Positions 1 to 11,185 of a stretch of DNA of 64,000 nucleotides are shown here, in pieces. The notes beneath the pieces were generated by a model. That model was given only the letters and a program-made list of their open reading frames with translations. It did no database searches and was not told the origin of the DNA. Where the stretch lies: the NCBI RefSeq assembly GCF_963678975.1, contig NC_089273.1, positions 2,470,906 to 2,534,905 on the forward strand. The letters run 5' to 3'. Position numbers and translations under genes: made by a program. The stretch is from Dysidea avara (lineage: Eukaryota; Porifera; Demospongiae; Dictyoceratida; Dysideidae). Positions within the stretch are counted from its first letter, which is position 1; each line of letters begins with the position of its first letter.

Positions 1-2
1 GG

Positions 3-720
3 TCTCGTAAATGGCAACTGAGCTTAAATCCTTCTAAATGTGAGACAATCTGCATTTCTTATAAACATTCACTTCCTCCTGCAAGCTACAGATTAAATAA
101 TCATCTTTTATCCACCAAATCTGTTGTACAATATCTTGATCAATTCCCACCTTAAGTGGTCGGACCATGTCAAGTATACCACTGCAAAGGCAACTAGATC
201 CTTAAATATTCTTCGGTATTCTCTTTATACATGTCCATCTTCTGTTAAAGCTGCAGTCTATAAATGTATTGTCCGTCCTACACTGGAGTATGTTTCTCTA
301 GTATGGTACCTGCACTCATCTGGTGACATCAAACAGCTGGAAAATGTTCAGCGCAGGGTAGCCGGATGAGTTTGCGGAAGTCGTTGGAATCCTGCTTGCA
401 AACAATGGTCCAGATCATCTGACTGTTGCTTAGATCAGTTGGATTGGCCATCATTACACCGGAGACAAAACTACTTCACTATCTGTCAAGTACATAACAT
501 CTTGCACCACCAATCAGCAATCTCTTCTTCACGGTATTTCTCTGCAGTTAATAGACATTCAAATCCATCAGCCATAGACACCTCTATATCCACCATTAAT
601 GCTTATCAGTTTTCCTTTTTCATCAACTCACCTTTCCTTTGGAACAACGTACCTTCCAATATCTTACAGATAACTGACCCCAAACTATTCCGTGTTGCCC
701 TCCGGCGCTTTCTTTTTTAA
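3..720 (+). pseudogene. Reverse transcriptase C-terminal fragment
   Basis: The reading frame starting at base 3 gives the post-palm motif WQLSLNPSKCE, typical of non-LTR reverse transcriptases just after the catalytic FADD box. It hits a stop at 153-155, and the family continues in another frame from about 140 (KWSDHVKYTTAKATR...), so one frameshift lies between about 130 and 152. The second part has the thumb motif CIVRPTLEYVSLVW and ENVQRRVAG. An in-frame TGA at 367-369 replaces the Trp seen at this point in relatives, after which the same frame stays open to the stop at 718-720. The downstream WNNVPSNI and LRRFLF motifs mark the C terminus. Dead copy. Confidence 0.85.
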
Positions 721-875
721 CTAAATGTTGCTTTGTATTTATCTTCTATTATACTGTTTTATTTGTTGTTTTTGTATTTGTGTATTGTCCTTGTATCTTG
801 TACTGTTTTGTCCTTTTGGGGAGCACGTTTGCAGGCTCAGCCTTTTGTGCAACCCTTGTCATTTGACTAAAATTG

Positions 876-905
876 ATAATAATAATAATAATAATAATAA
901 TAATA
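876..905 (+). repeat. (AAT)n tail of the retrotransposon
   Basis: About ten uninterrupted ATA/AAT units lie directly after the 3' UTR. They are read as the microsatellite tail on which a non-LTR element primes. Such tails are polymorphic in length. Confidence 0.85.
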
Positions 906-913
906 TTTACTCA

Positions 914-1118
914 CTACTTTAGTTTATTCATGGCTAGTAAAATAAGTACTTTAGTGCACTTGAATTGTCTTTGTATTGCTGTTTTGACACCTGGCACGAT
1001 GTCACATGCGTAGTGATTGGGCGTGGCACTTAATTGACTAGGCCATTATAGTGCTGTAAACATATTCACTGCTTTAGTTTATTCATGGCTAGTATAGTAA
1101 GTACTTTATAGTGTCACT
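914..1118. repeat. Direct duplication of about 45 bp
   Basis: The stretch at 914-958 (CTTTAGTTTATTCATGGCTA core) recurs at about 1071-1118 with a few changes, 155 bp apart. It is a local duplication or two fragments of one repeat. No coding potential is seen between the copies. Confidence 0.6.
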
Positions 1119-1350
1119 TAAGCTTCATTATTAGCTGTTCAGCTCGCATTTGGGTTTCCTGTGTTTAATTGCATACCCACAATCGAAGTGATCTGCATGC
1201 TCGTGTTGATACACTTACATTGGGCCCCTCAGCAGCACCTTGTTGTTGCTCTTACGACATTATCCACAATCAAAATTCACATGGTCCCATATAAATACAC
1301 TCGCAAAGCATTCCCCACACTTGCAGGTGAATCACCCAAGTGGAATATAT

Positions 1351-1466
1351 TAGTTGTAACATGGGCACTTGTGATTTGCCTGAAATATATGCACTCGCAC
1401 TCGGGCTGTGCCCTCGTTGCTTGTGTGTATATTTCAGGCAAATCACTTGTGCCCATGTTACAACTA
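1351..1466. repeat. Palindromic (foldback) element with 39-bp arms
   Basis: Bases 1351-1389 are the reverse complement of 1428-1466 at 37 of 39 positions, separated by a 38-nt loop. The arm begins TAGTTGTAACATGGGCAC. It is a self-complementary MITE-like element. The overlapping open frames on both strands at 1161-1560 are by-products of the palindrome. Confidence 0.85.
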
Positions 1467-1763
1467 CTACATATATACCATCTTGTTCACACAGTTCCCA
1501 TATGTATACGTAGCTCAATATGTTGAGGTCAAAGTTCATGTACTGAACACGTCTAACCAATTGCTACTCCACCTTTAAGGTCTTCACAACAAATTCAGCA
1601 AAAGCCACAAGGTATTGAACCAAAATTTAATTCGAGTTTGGTCAGCTTGCTACATTAGAACTTCTGATTATATTACCATTTAATTTATTAGTGACAACAT
1701 GTAACAATAATACCATAATATTTGTAACAGATAGAGAGCTGCAACATGATGACTCAAAGTCTC

Positions 1764-2460
1764 GGATATGACTAAAACACGGAACAGACTGGGAAAACGG
1801 ACTCACAAACGGACTGGAAGGAACTTCCCTAAAAATGTTTTTTTTGCCATAGAAACTCACTATATTGCTGCTACAAATAATATAATACGTAACAACAGCC
1901 TTAAAAGCGCCAGTCTGCCAGTGTGAGCGCCTGTGACAGCGAAGCTGTCGGTTAGTGTTGTAAACAAGTTTAACAAACAAAATAACACAAACTGTATTTG
2001 TAGTAGCCAGTATCTTGCCAGCTGATTAAATACAATGAGTGAATGCGCATGGTACCACCACGAAGCCTACCTGTCACAAGCTGTCACCTGTAAAACTGAA
2101 GATCAGCCGTCAAACTAATTGCAGCAATTAACCAGACCACAAAATCAAAGTAACATAGTGTCTTAACAGGCTTAAAGCTTCTTGTTTACAAATGCAAAAC
2201 GAAAGTGCACTTTTAATTAAGCACAAAATGAATTTAATTTCAGACTATCTTTAAGCGCAGGGCTTAGTATCAGCTTGAGCACACTTTGACATCATGTTCA
2301 GAGTGGTTCAGAGGTTTGTTTCAGGTCATTGTTGCACGTTATAATTCTTTCTAGCAGCTATACAGTGAATTTTTATGGCCAAAAAACGTTTTCAGGCAAG
2401 TTCTTCCCAGTCCATTTGTTAGTCCATTTTTCCAGTCCGTTCCGTGTTTTAGTCATGTCC
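1764..2460. mobile_element. Mutator-like non-autonomous element, 697 bp, 9-bp target duplication
   Basis: Terminal inverted repeats of about 85 bp begin GGATATGACTAAAACACGGA on the left and GGACATGACTAAAACACGGA on the right (reverse complement). The element is flanked by the exact 9-bp repeat CAAAGTCTC at 1755-1763 and 2461-2469. Long inverted ends, a GG terminus and a 9-bp target duplication are the signature of Mutator-like elements. The interior has no recognisable transposase, so it is non-autonomous. The superfamily is inferred from termini and target size only. Confidence 0.8.
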
Positions 2461-2700
2461 CAAAGTCTCCTCATGGTACAGCACACCTGAAGGTGATGAC
2501 ACTGAAGAAGGGAGGGCACGGCAAAGTGTAGTTGTCACTCTATAGCTTAAAAATCAACAACAAGAAGTAAAGTGAACATATAGTTATACTTATAGCATTT
2601 ATCAGTCAGGTAGGCTGTGAAATATATCGTTCTAGCTTAAGACACACTTGGCCAGTGTTGTAAACATGTGCCATGCATGGTGTACAGCTCATGTATGTGA

Positions 2701-2766
2701 GTATTCCTGGCCATACGTGGTAGTATTCCCGGCCATGCATGTTGGCATTCCCAGCCACGAGTGACA
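2701..2766. repeat. Three imperfect 22-bp tandem units
   Basis: Units starting at 2701, 2723 and 2745 share GTATTCC-GGCCA. The three copies differ at several positions, and a related GCCATGCATG stretch lies just upstream at 2670. Minor tandem array; no function seen. Confidence 0.55.
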
Positions 2767-3410
2767 GATCCCATGTTGATGTGTGGCGTCACACGTGTCC
2801 ATGAGTGGTAATGTGAAGTTGTAAGTGGACTGTACCGTATCATGTGCTTTTTGTATAGCACTGTTGTATATAGTTAGTTTTAGTTGTGTAGTTGTACAGT
2901 TGTGTTGAATTGTTTTGTACTAGTATATGTGTCAGTATGTAACTGTCTGTATACACTGGAATGGAAGAATGGCGTTGGCTGAATTCCAGATTCCATAGAA
3001 GCAAGAATCTAGTCAAAAATATTGGTAATGTGAATATTGCATTGCTGCACAATCAACTTAGTGATGATGTAGGCTATATATTCCTATATATACTAGCTGT
3101 GCAAGCAACACACAGCATTGTGTTACTGTGTGCATAAAGAAGACTATTCTCTTTGGTTTGCTATATCATGATCAATCCATAGCTGTATAGTGGCTTTTGG
3201 AAGATACCCACCTGTTTCTGCACCACTTCATATATTGCCTATCACAATGATATCTATTCCTCAGTGATTCCTCACCACGAATTTATCCACATAGTGCTAA
3301 AAACTAGTTTTCCTGTAAACAATGTTGTACCTGTGTAACCTTACAGTATATAGTAAATGATGACAAAATCAATCCATCAATGGATTTATAAAACGTAAAC
3401 AAACTAAATA

Positions 3411-3635
3411 GACTAAAAATTGAAAATTTGCAAAGAGGAATAGGGATCGCTAAAAAAAGCCACCAAACAAGGAGGGATCACTGAGGTGGTACATCCCCAT
3501 ATAATATATTTTGTTGCCTTGATAGAAGAGTCAAAATAGGGATTTGTGGTTTACACTACTACCCAGCGATTATTTTTGTGTGGTGACTTTTTTAGCAATC
3601 CCTATTCCTCTTTTTAAACTTTAATTTTTTTCTTT
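3411..3635. repeat. Hairpin MITE-like element with about 53-bp arms
   Basis: The left arm (3411-3465, containing GAGGAATAGGGATCGCTAAA) is the reverse complement of the right arm (3581-3635) with scattered mismatches, around a spacer of about 115 bp. No clear target duplication was found at the outer edges, so its class is open. Confidence 0.7.
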
Positions 3636-4003
3636 ATCTAGAGAATGTACAATATTTATTATTGGATTAAGGTTAAAAGTCAACTGCAGTGAAAACTTTT
3701 CTTACTATTACACTGTAGTATATTGTTGCTAAAAACATATGATACTATTAGTTTTTAAGTTTCTGACATGGTTTGGCACAGTCCTAGTTTAGCTAAGTCA
3801 CTTGTGGCTACACTTGTGGTTTCATTTCGGAAGCCGCATCATACACTATCATCATCAGATCCGGTGTACACCCGTACAAACTGAAACACACGAGAGTGCA
3901 TGAGTATCTACAAGTATAAGTACACAACTACAGCTGACAGCTACCAGTATTGCACTTGTAGAAGTGGTTTGCAGCTGTTTAATTAATTGTTCAACGAAGA
4001 AAT

Positions 4004-6697
4004 ATGCCCACCCGTTGTATAGTAGCTGGTTGTAATGCTGCTAGCGGATTCGAGAGTGGGAAAGGCTGCAGTTTTCATGCGTTTCCAAAAGATGAAGGGT
4101 TACGAAGAAAGTGGACCAGTGCAGTGAAGAAGCAAAGGAGTGACTGGGAAAGCCCAACTTCGACTTCAGTATTATGCTCTAAGTACTTTGAAGCCAGCTG
4201 CTTTGATACTGAAGGTAGTCGTTACAGAGATCAAATGGGATTGCCAGCAGCCAAGCGCCTGAAGCCAGATGCTATTCCCACTATATTTCCAAAGTCAACT
4301 GATAGGTTTGAGCCACCTGGAAGTACAAGCAAGGCACCAAGACCAGCTTTTGAAAAGCGTCAACAGAATCCTGTAAGCTATAACAACTTGATGTAATAAA
4401 ACTTAAATAACATTTACATAATTATTATAATAATAGATAATAGCAGATGTCCTCTCTACAAGTGCTCCAACGGATGAAGATGTGTCCTCTACAATTTCTG
4501 CCATGGATGAAGATTCCCTCTCCACTAGTGCCGTCACAGATGAAGTTCTTTAGTCAGAACCATCACTCCTTTTACCTAAAGAAATGGATATACCTGTCCC
4601 CTTAACTACAGGCGGGGGAACACATGTTCAAGCACATCCTGCTGTTGAAACACAAGTGTCTATAAAAATAAAAACAAAGAACAAAGGTACGTGCATGTGT
4701 GTGTTCCGAGTGTGACCTTACCATTGTGCCATTTAAACAGGAACATTAGCCCACCCAAAACAGAAATCAGTATAAATACAATGTAATCTGATTGATGCTC
4801 CGCCTTTACAATTTATTTCGCATAAGCCATCACCAGTACAACACACAGGAATTGAACTAGATCTCCAGTCCACTACAATGTGTCCAGATGATTCTTTTAC
4901 TGATGTTGAACTGGACACTTCATTCTGCCTTAGCCAAGAGGATTATACCACAGAGTAAGCCTGTATAATGACATGATTTCGACATGTTATTACATGTTGT
5001 ACTTATTAACACTCTAGAGATGACACTGAAATGTCTCCACAGAATGAAATCAAATACTTAGTATTTCATTCTCACCTGTTAAGCCTATTCACCCAATGTA
5101 GATCATGCCATTTATCATGCATTAGTAGGATTTCAGACAAGTAGGGAACTTATATTGCTGTTACTCAGGAGTGTTCCCACTGTGGCTACCAGTGGACTTG
5201 GAGAAGCCAGCCATTTATCTGTGACACACCTGCTGGAAATTTGTTGTTGTCAGCATCCATCTTATTTAGTGGTGCCACTCCTGCCAAAGTGCTTCATCTT
5301 CTTGATCACCTAAAAATGGCATGCATTAAAGACTGAACTTTTTTTGACCATCAAAAAATTTACCTTCTGCCTTCAATAAAAGCAATATGGAAGGAGAGTC
5401 AAACTGTACTGCTACAGCAGTGTATAGCACGAGGTAGCCCTCTTTCCATAGGTGGAGATGGAAGATGTGATAGTCCTGGTCACAGTGCGAAGTTTGGTTC
5501 ATATGGAATAGTTGATATGGACTCCAAAAAAATTATCCATCTTGAACTTGTTCACGTAACCACATTGCTACAAGATATGCTGATACTGACTGACTAATTT
5601 ACAGTGTAACCAGGTCACATCAAGCAACAACATGGAAAAGGAGGGACTGTTAAAGGCTCTCAATTTTCTAGCCAGTAAGTCTTTAGAAGTTGGGACTCTG
5701 GTAACGTATAGGCACAAGCAAGTCAGTAAGTTTGTTAGGCAGCAACATCCACATATCGACCATCGCTATGATATTTGGCATGTTCCAAAAGTATGTATAT
5801 ATTATTTTTAATAATCCACCATTGAAATATCTTGGATTTGTAGGTATTAAAAAAAAGCTTGGCAAGTTATCAAAACAAGCAGACTGTGACCTCGTCAGGG
5901 AGTGGACAAAAAGCATTACCAATCATCTTTATTGGTGTGCAGCAAATGGAATTGATGGTGATGACATCTTGAAGCGATGGAAGTCATTGATGGATCACAT
6001 CTGTGATGAACATGATGAATGCTACCACACAACACTGGCACTTGAAGATAGACGAAAAAAGTGGTTTACACCAGGTAACATTATCAATACCTTTATACTC
6101 TTGAAATTCTATAGTTTATTATACAACACACAGGCAGCAAAGCATATGAAAAATTATATGACATACTCTGCAGTAAGACGTTGTTGCCAGACATCAAGAA
6201 ACTATCATCACAGCATCAAACAAGCATCTTGGAGGCTTATCACAGTGTGGTGAACCATTTTGCTCCCAAGTTGCTGTCTTTCTCCTATCATGGATTGTAC
6301 TCTAGGTTGTTAGTATTACATAGCTGATATCAGTATTACATAATTATTGTAATTAGGTTGTTACTAGCTGTATTACACTTTAATGAGAACTTTGGAAGAC
6401 CACAAGCAAGGACAAGGGAAGGCAGGGAATAGCATATACAAAGGCTAAAGCCGGTGAATGCACTCCTAAACCTATCCCAGTTCCCAAGACATACAGTAAG
6501 TGAAAAAGAATAATTTTGTTTCATGTATCATGTGAACTTTCAATATAGTCTATGTAGAGAAGCTGATGCACAAAGCAGTAGAGTACTGTACTGCTGGTGA
6601 AAAACATGAGCACTCTGAATCACCCCCACCATTGGCTAGTGCATATGAGCATCCCGACAAGGACACTATTCCATCGTTCTCTCGATACAAAAGATAA
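4004..6697 (+). pseudogene. THAP-domain transposase, Kolobok-like, decayed, multi-exon
   Basis: A multi-exon transposase on the plus strand. Exon 1 (4004 to about 4372) encodes an N-terminal THAP zinc finger: CIVAGC, the FHAFPKD motif and the closing AIPTIFP. The C2CH set is broken because the last ligand reads LCSKYF, with Tyr where His is expected. Later exons are recognisable at about 4447-4686, 4741-4954, 5020-5558, 5607-5790, 5845-6074, 6133-6314 and 6351-6697, joined by GT/AG introns of about 50-75 nt. They carry LLLSASILFSGATPAKV, GGDGRCDSPGHSAKFGSYG, HRYDIWHV, NHLYWC and YHSVVNHFAPK, known to me from THAP transposases of cnidarians and other animals. The box that normally reads TDRH reads TYRH (about 5705), so a likely catalytic Asp is lost. 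In-frame stops occur at about 4551, 4774 and 5142. The Kolobok assignment is from memory of the family and is tentative; loss of activity is clear. Confidence 0.75.
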
Positions 6698-6765
6698 TAA
6701 TTTATCATCAACATACTGCATACACATTAATTTAATATCTTTTTTTGTACTGGAACATGCATATG

Positions 6766-7231
6766 TCATTCACTGAGGTGTAAAATAGCAATTATGGGAT
6801 ACTTTCTCACAATAGGAGCTAGACAGCTGTAGATTAATGCCAAACATTTATTTACAACACCAAAGTATACACAAAGAATTTTGTTAGACATTATAATATT
6901 AGCTAAGGTTGCCGCTGCTAGGTCAGGCCCAGCTGTGGCGAACAATGTTGTAGCTACACCTATGCAGACATCCAATATGTTAACTTAATCATTGCTGCCA
7001 CCTTCTTCTTTTTGACAAAACTTGCTCCTTCGTCGGTATACGCCCTTGTGCATCATTCATGATGATTTTCCAGCCACCGTAACGTACTATATCACTGAAC
7101 AGGAACAAAACACGTTCTTTCACATGCGTCAGAAACGGAACAAACATGTTACAGGTTCTCATGCTTCTGAACACAGTTAAAACACACCAGCTGCAATATT
7201 TCACTACAAAACAAGACCAGAGCAAGATCAT
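6766..7231 (-). other. Two unassigned minus-strand open frames behind the THAP transposase
   Basis: Frames at 6989-7231 (ends KEQVLSKRRRWQQ) and 6766-6975 (hydrophobic) are open but match nothing I recognise. They sit between the transposase stop and the inverted 12-mer, so they may be part of the same element. Coding status is unsupported. Confidence 0.15.
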
Positions 7232-7570
7232 TCACCCATTCGCCATTGGTAATTAGCGTAGTCAGCAGTTCACCGGATCTGACCGTGACGTTGCAATCGA
7301 CATCAAAGACTTGTGGCTGAATTCTAGGAAGTGACGTTTCAACATCTTTGCGGGTTTATATCTCGTCAACACAACAACATATCATTATAAAAATTGTTGT
7401 TCTGTGCACTGTATGAGTAAATAAACATACACAGACATTAAAAGGGTAGGTAAAATTTCTACTGCAGTTAACCTTTAAGGTTGGAGTTAGGGTTGACTCA
7501 CTTTCAGTTAACATTTTAATAAAGTGATAACATCCAGCTCTATTTGGCTGTAAATGGGATAAAATAATTA

Positions 7571-8190
7571 TGTGACCCGCTAAGTGAAAATCTGACTTGT
7601 TTGCATCATTCTGTTTTTTTTTTGAGATAAATGCCATTGAAATACAGTGGCTAAAGAACACACACACCACATACATTTTATGCATGTTTTAATCACTTCA
7701 GTAAACAGTGAAAAAATTAAGACTCACTAATATACCAATGGATTCACATATTCATGGAGTGTAAGCAAACGTGAGTTACACTGTATGCATGTTTTGGTTA
7801 CGTTGTGGTAAAAGTAACTGTATTGTTGCTGTTTCTAAGTTTGAACAACCTTTTTCTTAATGGCATCGGTATATTTAGACCACAAATTATACCTAGATAA
7901 ATGCCCCAGTTCATGATAAATAGAATTTCACAAGTTCCAACTCTGTATCCCATTACACTTGAGACTTATGATCAATTACACAAGTGCCTGTAAATTTTTC
8001 CCATATAGGCACTGTACAAATCAATTAATTTGTTCTTCTTGTTGCCTATCGCTGTAACTCCAAAAGCACTTACCAGATAAGGCTGAAACTTTAACACCCC
8101 ATTGGTATTTTCATCTAAACAACAAAAAATGTCATAAAATCAAGTTCGAGGAAAATGCAAACAAGTCTGGTTTTCACTTAGCAGGTCACA
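7571..8190. mobile_element. TGTGAC-family MITE, 620 bp, TA target
   Basis: Inverted ends of about 35 bp start TGTGACCCGCTAAGTGAAAA (left) and TGTGACCTGCTAAGTGAAAA (right, reverse complement), differing at only a few places. TA dinucleotides flank both ends. The interior has no transposase. Termini and TA flanks fit a Tc1/mariner-type or similar non-autonomous element. Other elements here with the TGTGAC terminus have different interiors. Confidence 0.85.
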
Positions 8191-9840
8191 TATAGTAATA
8201 TCCTTGTTTATCTCTCCAACTGTTAGTACAACTACTGTAATTATCAAAGTTCTAGTAATGTTGTTATTACATGTTTCTTAGTGAATTGTGTGCTTGTGTG
8301 ATGGTGTAATCATTTGATGTTTGTTTGTCTTAATTGTTGGTTTGATGCTGTTTTACATATGTACATAATTTCATAATTTTGTATTCTACTAAATTAAGAA
8401 ACTGTATGACACTCATCAACTAGGGGAGAGAAGCATCACAAGGGTTGTTGACACCAGCAGTTGATACATGTAGGATTTTGACTACTGTCAAAGCCTTGTT
8501 TACATAGACAGCGAATATTATAAGAAAACAAATTAGTTAGATTTTTAAACACAGGGTTCTGTGGAATGTTGTAGTACTTAAGCAAGGTCATAATGTATGC
8601 ATGGCCTAGTTGTTTAGAGGGAAAAATCAATGGCCTTTAGCCTTATCTGTTGAGTACTCTTAGAGTTAAAACAAGGTATATAGAGCAGGAACAGTGAAAC
8701 AATTTATTTGTACGGTAACTATATTAACATACACTTGGTATATGACTTGTAAGTGAAATGGTCTGAGGAGTCGGAACTTGTCTCATTGTATTGTGAACAG
8801 GGGAATATGTCAAAGTGAAGTATTTTACTCATCAATGCTTATTATGAGCAAGATGGCTATAGAGGCTTTCAACTGATGATTAAATTACATTAATTTATGA
8901 GCACAGCATAAATCATGTTTACCTACGTATGACAAATACTACATTACACCATCAGACTAAGTTTTGATGTGAATAGTTCAATGTCTAAATAAGCAAATGC
9001 AGTATAATGCATAAATAGCACTAAGATGTTCTTATTCTCCATGAACAGGCAAATGATTTGATATATAAATTTATTCAATTTGAGTCTTCTTTTGCTGCTT
9101 ACTGAAGCAATTTTAATGTGCACAATTATATTTGATATTTACTTGGTGCATTTGTTTGTTTGAAAATCATATGATACAAACTAGTCTGGTTTATGCTCAG
9201 CAGGTCACACATACAAGGGTATGGAATGTATAAGTGTTGTAGAGCATAATACATTTTAGCATCATAAAAGGACAATTTTACTTATTACAGTATTCAACAT
9301 TAAGTAGTGCATGGGCTACAGGTTACCTGTTCCAAAAATCCAGTCCACACAATACTAACACCCTTATTGTAATATAAAGGTGACCAAAGGTGGTGCAATG
9401 GGCTTGTTTCTGCTAATCAATATTACATTTCTTATTATTTATAAGTGGCTGACAACAATTACAATAAGGTCTTAAATGCTTGACTACAGATCACTGGAGT
9501 GTATGTGTGTAATAATAGCCCTCAGTCCCTGTAGTAGCATCATCACTTCACTAATGTGCCACAACACAACATCTTTGTGTTGTTACTTATGGAGATCACT
9601 ATAACTACTACAAAGCCTTGTCATTTAATACAATTCCCACTTGCTTCACATAAGGATCAGTAAATATACAAATAAAAGTTGTCTAAAAGAAGACTGATTG
9701 TTTTCCTTTTTTTCATTTTTTGATTTAATTGTATAGGTAGTTCATGTTAACCTGAGCCCTTGCTTTGTATTAATAACTCTTGTTACATGGGTCAGCTGTA
9801 CAAACATTTAGTAGTGCTGTAAAACTTTAAACTCCGATAC
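8191..9840. other. No gene recognised; one isolated MITE end at 9172-9209
   Basis: About 1.6 kb of AT-rich sequence with only short shadow frames. The single supported item is 9172-9209, which resembles the right end of the 7571-8190 element (CTAGTCTGGTTTATGCTCAG then AGGTCACA). No left partner was found nearby, so this is a lone terminus. Confidence 0.5.
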
Positions 9841-9864
9841 AAGAGTATTTTGGTGAAACTGCAA

Positions 9865-10135
9865 AGGCAGGCAGGCAGACAGGCGGGCAGGCGGGCGGGC
9901 GGGCAGGCAGGCAGGCAGTAGAAAATTCCTTTGAATATATAATATTATATTAGAAATTTTGTAGTGATCTATTAAAAGTATTTAGGGTTGTACTGATGAC
10001 ACTTTTGGATCTAACCAATACTGCCAAGGTGTCACAATGGTCTTGAAGCTGGTTTTTTATTGGCGATAGCAGCACAAATCTCCATGTTTCCTAATAATTA
10101 TACAGTACTACCATACTGTATAATAGTTGTACTGG
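9865..10135 (+). repeat. Tetranucleotide-headed interspersed repeat, copy 1
   Basis: The copy begins with a (GGCA/GGCG)n tract (9865-9918), then GTAGAAAATTCC and a body of about 220 bp containing ACCAATACTGCCAA and ending near an AGTACTACCATACTGTA stretch. Related copies are at 39737-39965, 43795-44285 and 54206-55633, all in the same orientation and all starting with a tetranucleotide tract. Type unknown: SINE-like if read from the other strand, where the tetranucleotide becomes a 3' tail. Confidence 0.7.
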
Positions 10136-11103
10136 ATGCCTCTACAAGTCACAATTTATAGTCTTGCACAGCCAGACCACAATTTCTCTGTCATGGTGCC
10201 TTCAATTAGAAAGATAAGCACAAACTCTGAAAAATGTCTGGCTTGGCTGGACTGCTTAACATAAGCCACCCATTCTTCACACTTCCAGTCAATGGCAGCA
10301 TATACTAATGAAGGGTATGGGTTAACATTCATATGTACGCCAAATGGCACACAAGGCAAGGCACGAAATCTGTTTGTTGAGAGTCTACCTAGTTAACATG
10401 CAATTTTCCTAGAATAATTGCTTGCACAAAGTCTACCAACTTTAGTAGCTACATAGGTGACTTATGTATTAGACAAGTGTGCTCATTATGCAACAAAAGT
10501 GACCTAATGCATGTGATGCACTCAGCTACAGACTCCTTTTAAGAGGCGCTTATATTTTCTGTTTAACGTAAATGCCGCACATGATGGAGAAAAGGTGGTT
10601 GTAGAGATTGTCGCGATCAATAGAGTTCAATTTAGTAGTTTTACCAGCATTAAAATTATGATACAATCTTGTCCTTTTATATAGGCATAGAATACATAAT
10701 AGTTCAAACAAGTCTGACCGGTTTAGAATGTTCTAGCCTAGTACAACAAGGTCCTTTACATAGAATGCTTTAAGCTAAGTGTTAAGTGATGTAATGGTAA
10801 TTATATGAAATTATTTAGCTAATGTCTCTTTCATGTGCAACACAGGGTGAGACTTTACAGAGTGGTTCTTTTCACTACCAAAACAATGATGTGAACTGCA
10901 GGAGAGGAACTTTACGTGTAAAACAAGATAATATTATAGTATTACCATCACTATTCTTGCAATTACGTATCTGTTACAAGTTTGCCATTTTTGTGGCGTG
11001 ATGCAATAAAACACAACAATTTATTACATTGTGATTAACAGGATGTAAAATAGCTCTTGTATGGCTTGGTGTACTGTCTTTTTAAGTAAGGTGAACAACC
11101 ATG
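10136..11103. other. No gene recognised
   Basis: Nearly 1 kb of AT-rich sequence. The frame at 10156-10359 on the minus strand has no motif that I recognise and no supporting splice context. Confidence 0.5.
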
Positions 11104-11185
11104 ATTGTAACAGCTCAGTGGTTAAGGATTGGGGTACTCAGTATGGAGGTCCCTGCATGGTTCAAACACCATGCTAATTTTTTTT
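11104..11185 (+). repeat. tRNA-derived SINE head (A and B boxes)
   Basis: An A-box-like AGCTCAGTGGTTAAG (11112-11126) and a B-box-like GGTTCAAACACC (11159-11170) are spaced as in a tRNA and followed by a T8 run (from about 11178), a pol III-type terminator. The would-be T stem (CATGG/CCATG) pairs, but the acceptor ends do not, so it is not a working tRNA gene. It is most simply a tRNA-derived SINE head or a decayed tRNA. Confidence 0.55.

Larger units (their letters stand above)
1..905 (+). mobile_element. 3' end of a non-LTR retrotransposon (jockey/CR1 group), copy A
   Basis: This is the 3' part of a non-LTR retrotransposon whose 5' part lies outside the window. It holds the C-terminal third of the reverse transcriptase, about 150 nt of 3' UTR and a (AAT)n tail at 876-905, which is the usual way such elements end. 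The coding part and the UTR match the copy at 44890-48650, including the UTR segment with a GAGCA-GTTTG-like stretch before the end. The clade (jockey versus CR1) is inferred from motif style only. Confidence 0.85.
3855..7282. mobile_element. Probable Kolobok-like THAP transposon, inverted 12-mers at both ends
   Basis: The perfect 12-mer TCAGATCCGGTG at 3855-3866 is repeated inverted at 7271-7282, bracketing the THAP transposase gene. This could be part of the terminal or subterminal repeats. No TTAA duplication, expected for Kolobok, was found at these points, so the true ends may lie further out. The block between the end of the transposase and 7282 holds no recognised gene. Confidence 0.4.

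Noticed and set aside
1161-1560. Overlapping open frames on both strands
   Set aside because: They overlie the 1351-1466 palindrome, and their similar peptide stretches are mirror readings of its arms.
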